In this document: positions 7,729 through 9,299 of the stretch, piece after piece
Numbering within the stretch: the stretch's first letter is position 1
Layout: each line of letters starts with the position of its first letter
Source of the DNA: Chloroflexota bacterium
GTDB taxonomy: Bacteria; Chloroflexota; Dehalococcoidia; SZUA-161
Length of the DNA stretch: 9,299 nucleotides
Assembly (NCBI GenBank): GCA_003229915.1
Contig: QIGA01000089.1
Coordinates: forward strand, 1-9,299
Direction of reading: 5' to 3'
Program-made: the position numbers and the translations under genes
Notes under the pieces: generated by a model
Told to the model about the DNA's origin: nothing
Databases searched by the model: none
Seen by the model: the letters and a program-made list of their open reading frames with translations, nothing else

Positions 7729-8673
7729 ACTAATCCTTTCAAGCTGCTCCTTCACCTGATCGATATCTCGCGCTAGCTGCTTATCTATTTTGGATGTCCT
7801 GACTGAAAGCACATCCAATTTCCCTGCCTCTTCATCAACTTGTTGGCGAATGAAGCTGCTATTGGACTTGGCTCTGAAGAACAAGATCAAGAAAGCAATC
7901 AATATGACTGCCAGTATGACAATGATAACTATGTATATTGTGTATGAGCCTTCTGGTACTGGTGTTGGAAAATCTGAAGCAGATTCGGGCAGGGTATTGA
8001 GCAGACTGGTGGCCTCCTCGACATAGCCCTTGCTGTAGAGGCCCTCAGCAAGGGCTATTATCTCCGTTGCAAGGTTTTCATACTTGGGATCGGCGTCAGT
8101 CGTCTTCAGCAAGCTGGCCTTCTCAGTCATCGTTTGCTGATAGGCGACTATTGCCTGATCCCTGACCTCCACCGGGAATTCGTCAAGCAGGGTGGCGTCG
8201 GGACCTAAGGAAAGCCTTACCAGAGAGATATTTCTGGGGAAGTGAAGATAGTCGTCATTGGAAAGCTTCTCCGACGTGTAGTCTGACGGTACTGAGCCTT
8301 TCAACGTGAACTTGGCTAGGCCTTTGACAACATCGAACTCGATGTCCGCTTGTCCTGGCTGCCACAGGTTAGTATCCACTCCGGCATAATCGTTTTTGAG
8401 GCTCCAGTAAATATCCTCCACTTTTGTCAGTGGGGTGGAAAGGATTAGCGTTGTGTTGGCCAAATCAACGCCGACGTTAACCTCGAAAGAAACTGTGTAG
8501 GTAGCACCGGCCATGAGGGGCCCGTTGGTTACGTTGCTGCCGTCAATATTCTCGATGGTGTAGGATTCGATGATGGCCGGCGAGGGTGTCTGGGCGTATA
8601 CAAGGGCTGTGCCCAGCAGTGTTACTGAAGCAACGCACAGAACAAGTATTGCGAGAAGGCGCTTTAGCATCAT
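7720..8673 (-). CDS. Signal-peptide, single-pass membrane protein with extracytoplasmic domain and cytoplasmic coiled coil (operon gene 1)
   Basis: I do not recognise a named family. The chosen start gives 317 residues. ATG at 8671-8673 is preceded by AAAGGAG with an 8-nt spacer, and the signal peptide then begins at once (MMLKRLL, hydrophobic stretch to about residue 24, VYA-Q cleavage likely after A27). The upstream in-frame start at 8709 would add 12 polar residues and overrun the ribosome site. Cys13 is not in a lipobox, so a lipoprotein is unlikely. Residues 28-165 look beta-rich and extracytoplasmic. Residues 172-230 look like a helical hairpin resembling TPR-type repeats. A strong membrane span lies at about 244-266, followed by Arg/Lys (inside), and residues 277-314 form a charged heptad-like helix. 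The gene ends 4 nt before the tubulin-like gene. I infer that it anchors or senses for that cytoskeletal protein, with its exterior domain facing the wall or envelope. No frameshift is seen. Confidence 0.88.
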   Translation of the reverse strand: MMLKRLLAILVLCVASVTLLGTALVYAQTPSPAIIESYTIENIDGSNVTNGPLMAGATYTVSFEVNVGVDLANTTLILSTPLTKVEDIYWSLKNDYAGVDTNLWQPGQADIEFDVVKGLAKFTLKGSVPSDYTSEKLSNDDYLHFPRNISLVRLSLGPDATLLDEFPVEVRDQAIVAYQQTMTEKASLLKTTDADPKYENLATEIIALAEGLYSKGYVEEATSLLNTLPESASDFPTPVPEGSYTIYIVIIVILAVILIAFLILFFRAKSNSSFIRQQVDEEAGKLDVLSVRTSKIDKQLARDIDQVKEQLERISGG

Positions 8674-8681
8674 GGCTGGGA

Positions 8682-8688
8682 CTCCTTT
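8682..8688 (-). promoter_or_regulatory. Ribosome binding site that fixes the start of gene 1
   Basis: AAAGGAG on the minus strand, 8 bases before the ATG at 8671-8673. It lies downstream of the longer candidate start at 8709 and so argues against it. Confidence 0.75.
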
Positions 8689-8792
8689 ACCAAGTAGGTT
8701 TTGCAGCAAGGGCCTTGTTATGGTGGTGCTGATCGTAGTCTTGACCCATCGTGCCTGTGCCTGAGGGTGCGATCCTCACTGAGAAACTGGAT

Positions 8793-8820
8793 AGCATATT
8801 CACCATGGTGTCTCTGTCAA
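8793..8820 (-). promoter_or_regulatory. Proximal sigma70-type promoter of the operon
   Basis: On the minus strand TTGACA (8815-8820) is followed after 16 bases by TATGCT (8793-8798). The -35 is a perfect consensus and the -10 matches 4 of 6. Transcription would start near 8786, giving a leader of about 113 nt before the ATG of gene 1. It is correctly placed and oriented for the five-gene operon. The start site is inferred, not observed. Confidence 0.55.
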
Positions 8821-8953
8821 CCGCAATGGTGGAGCGTCTATGCCTTTGTGACTCAGTTGCATCATGGTTGCCTGGGTGTCTGGCTGTACTGATGTGGAAT
8901 CGTGGCAGACAGACAGCAGCGGCCGATCGATTAACATCTGCACCGCTGCGCCA

Positions 8954-8982
8954 AGCATAGCATCGCCCATAATCACTGTCAA
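8954..8982 (-). promoter_or_regulatory. Distal extended -10 promoter upstream of the operon
   Basis: Minus strand TTGACA (8977-8982), 17-base spacer, TATGCT (8954-8959), with TGC directly before the -10 (extended -10). Spacing is ideal and it shares both hexamers with the proximal promoter; the bases after the -35 are also alike (AGTGA and AGAGA). It would start near 8947 and give a leader of about 270 nt with no convincing gene, so it is either a second operon promoter or the promoter of a short untranslated RNA. Confidence 0.55.
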
Positions 8983-9162
8983 CAGCGATTTGGTAATCTA
9001 CTGATGCTACGTTTGGGTAACGCAATAGCTGCCCTGGTACTATCATCGCTGGTCTGACTCGTGGGGGCGAATCGGTATCGCTCACGGGATGCCTTTTTGC
9101 CCGGTTTGGCTGGCGATTTCGGTGGACTGAGAGACAAGAGTAGCTGGCCTGCAAGAAGTCCT

Positions 9163-9246
9163 TAGTCCGAATAGTTCGCATTGTTCTGGACTGGCAGCTA
9201 CTTGCAATTGCAACCTCTAGTCCGCTATTTCAAGACAATGCGGACT
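9163..9246. repeat. Cluster of AGTCC/GGACT inverted arms around a 12-bp palindrome
   Basis: Two inverted repeats share the same arms: AGTCCGC (9219-9225) with GCGGACT (9240-9246), 14-base loop; and AGTCC (9164-9168) with GGACT (9188-9192), 19-base loop. On the minus strand the latter has a further inner GAA/TTC pairing. Between them lies the perfect palindrome TTGCAATTGCAA (9202-9213). Extra arms occur at 9157-9161 (AGTCC) and 9124-9128 (GGACT). Neither hairpin is followed by a T-run on either strand, so they do not look like intrinsic terminators; operators or RNA structure are possible. Confidence 0.45.
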
Positions 9247-9252
9247 GCACTA

Positions 9253-9281
9253 GATGTACCACTTTTGTATGACTTTGTCAA
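9253..9281 (-). promoter_or_regulatory. Weak third promoter-like element
   Basis: Minus strand TTGACA (9276-9281) with a 17-base spacer and TACATC (9253-9258). The -35 is perfect but the -10 matches only 3 of 6. It is listed mainly because it is the third TTGACA on the same strand in about 470 bases upstream of the operon. It may be chance or lie inside an upstream gene. Confidence 0.2.
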
Positions 9282-9299
9282 TCCCCTGACGAATTATGT

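Larger units (their letters stand above)
8674..9299. other. Upstream intergenic region, no convincing gene
   Basis: About 626 bases hold the promoter elements, the inverted-repeat cluster and a possible 20-codon leader ORF. A 164-codon minus-strand frame here (9181-8687) is rich in Arg, His and Ser, has no recognisable domain or ribosome site and runs into the ribosome site of gene 1, so I do not treat it as a gene. No tRNA or other recognisable RNA gene was seen. Confidence 0.6.

Noticed and set aside
8635..8673. Lipoprotein signal in gene 1
   Set aside because: Cys13 lies in the middle of the hydrophobic core as LVLC, without the small residue required before the Cys; VYA-Q further on is a better type I site.
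8800..8982. 60-codon minus-strand frame in the upstream region
   Set aside because: No ribosome site, overlaps the longer frame and promoter elements; best seen as chance.
8687..9181. 164-codon minus-strand frame in the upstream region as a gene
   Set aside because: Rich in Arg, His and Ser, no recognisable domain or ribosome site, overlaps the ribosome site of gene 1, and contains the two best promoters.
9250..9299. Possible end of an upstream minus-strand gene entering from the right edge (TAG at 9250-9252)
   Set aside because: Only about 16 codons are visible, and an open run of that length is expected by chance about half the time.

Overview
The window carries one compact minus-strand operon of five genes (about 8673 down to 259), flanked by a gene-poor region of about 626 bases upstream and about 258 bases downstream. 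Its composition (roughly balanced GC), Shine-Dalgarno-led starts, a type I signal peptide and a sigma70-type promoter all say bacterium. An uncultured Chloroflexota-like lineage is my guess from general flavour only; no rRNA or other phylogenetic marker is present.

Layout in transcription order. (B) 8673-7720: secreted-domain protein with a signal peptide, one membrane span and a short cytoplasmic coiled coil. (A) 7715-5001: 904-residue tubulin/FtsZ-superfamily protein with GLGGAGVN and GGGSGSG nucleotide-binding motifs, an apparent T7 loop with both acidic residues, and a long coiled-coil tail. (C) 4949-2592: about 10 membrane segments followed by a cytoplasmic helical domain of about 450 residues. 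(D) 2595-1618: GRAM/PH-like N-terminal domain followed by a helical region. (E) 1617-259: second, divergent tubulin/FtsZ-like protein with an N-terminal zinc-knuckle-like motif, an intact GGGTGSG loop, but eroded T1, T2 and T7 positions. Junctions are very tight: 4 nt between B and A, 51 nt between A and C, an ATGA overlap between C and D, and TAG immediately followed by ATG between D and E. This indicates one transcript and coupled translation.

Taken together, the operon looks like a membrane-anchored tubulin-type cytoskeletal or membrane-remodelling system: one probably active polymer-forming GTPase (A), one probably catalytically reduced partner (E), two integral membrane proteins with cytoplasmic helical or coiled-coil arms (B and C) and a possible lipid- or membrane-binding adaptor (D). 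The closest described concept is the FtsZ-like families reported by Makarova and Koonin (2010), one of which was linked to a VWA protein, a separate GTPase and OmpA-family proteins. None of those partners is visible here, and here two tubulin-like genes sit in one operon.

Upstream, the minus strand has a good promoter (TTGACA-N16-TATGCT) about 113 nt before gene B, and a better one (TTGACA-N17 with an extended TGC-TATGCT) about 160 nt further out. There is also a cluster of AGTCC/GGACT inverted arms around a perfect 12-bp palindrome. No convincing rho-independent terminator, tRNA, rRNA, mobile element or CRISPR array was seen.
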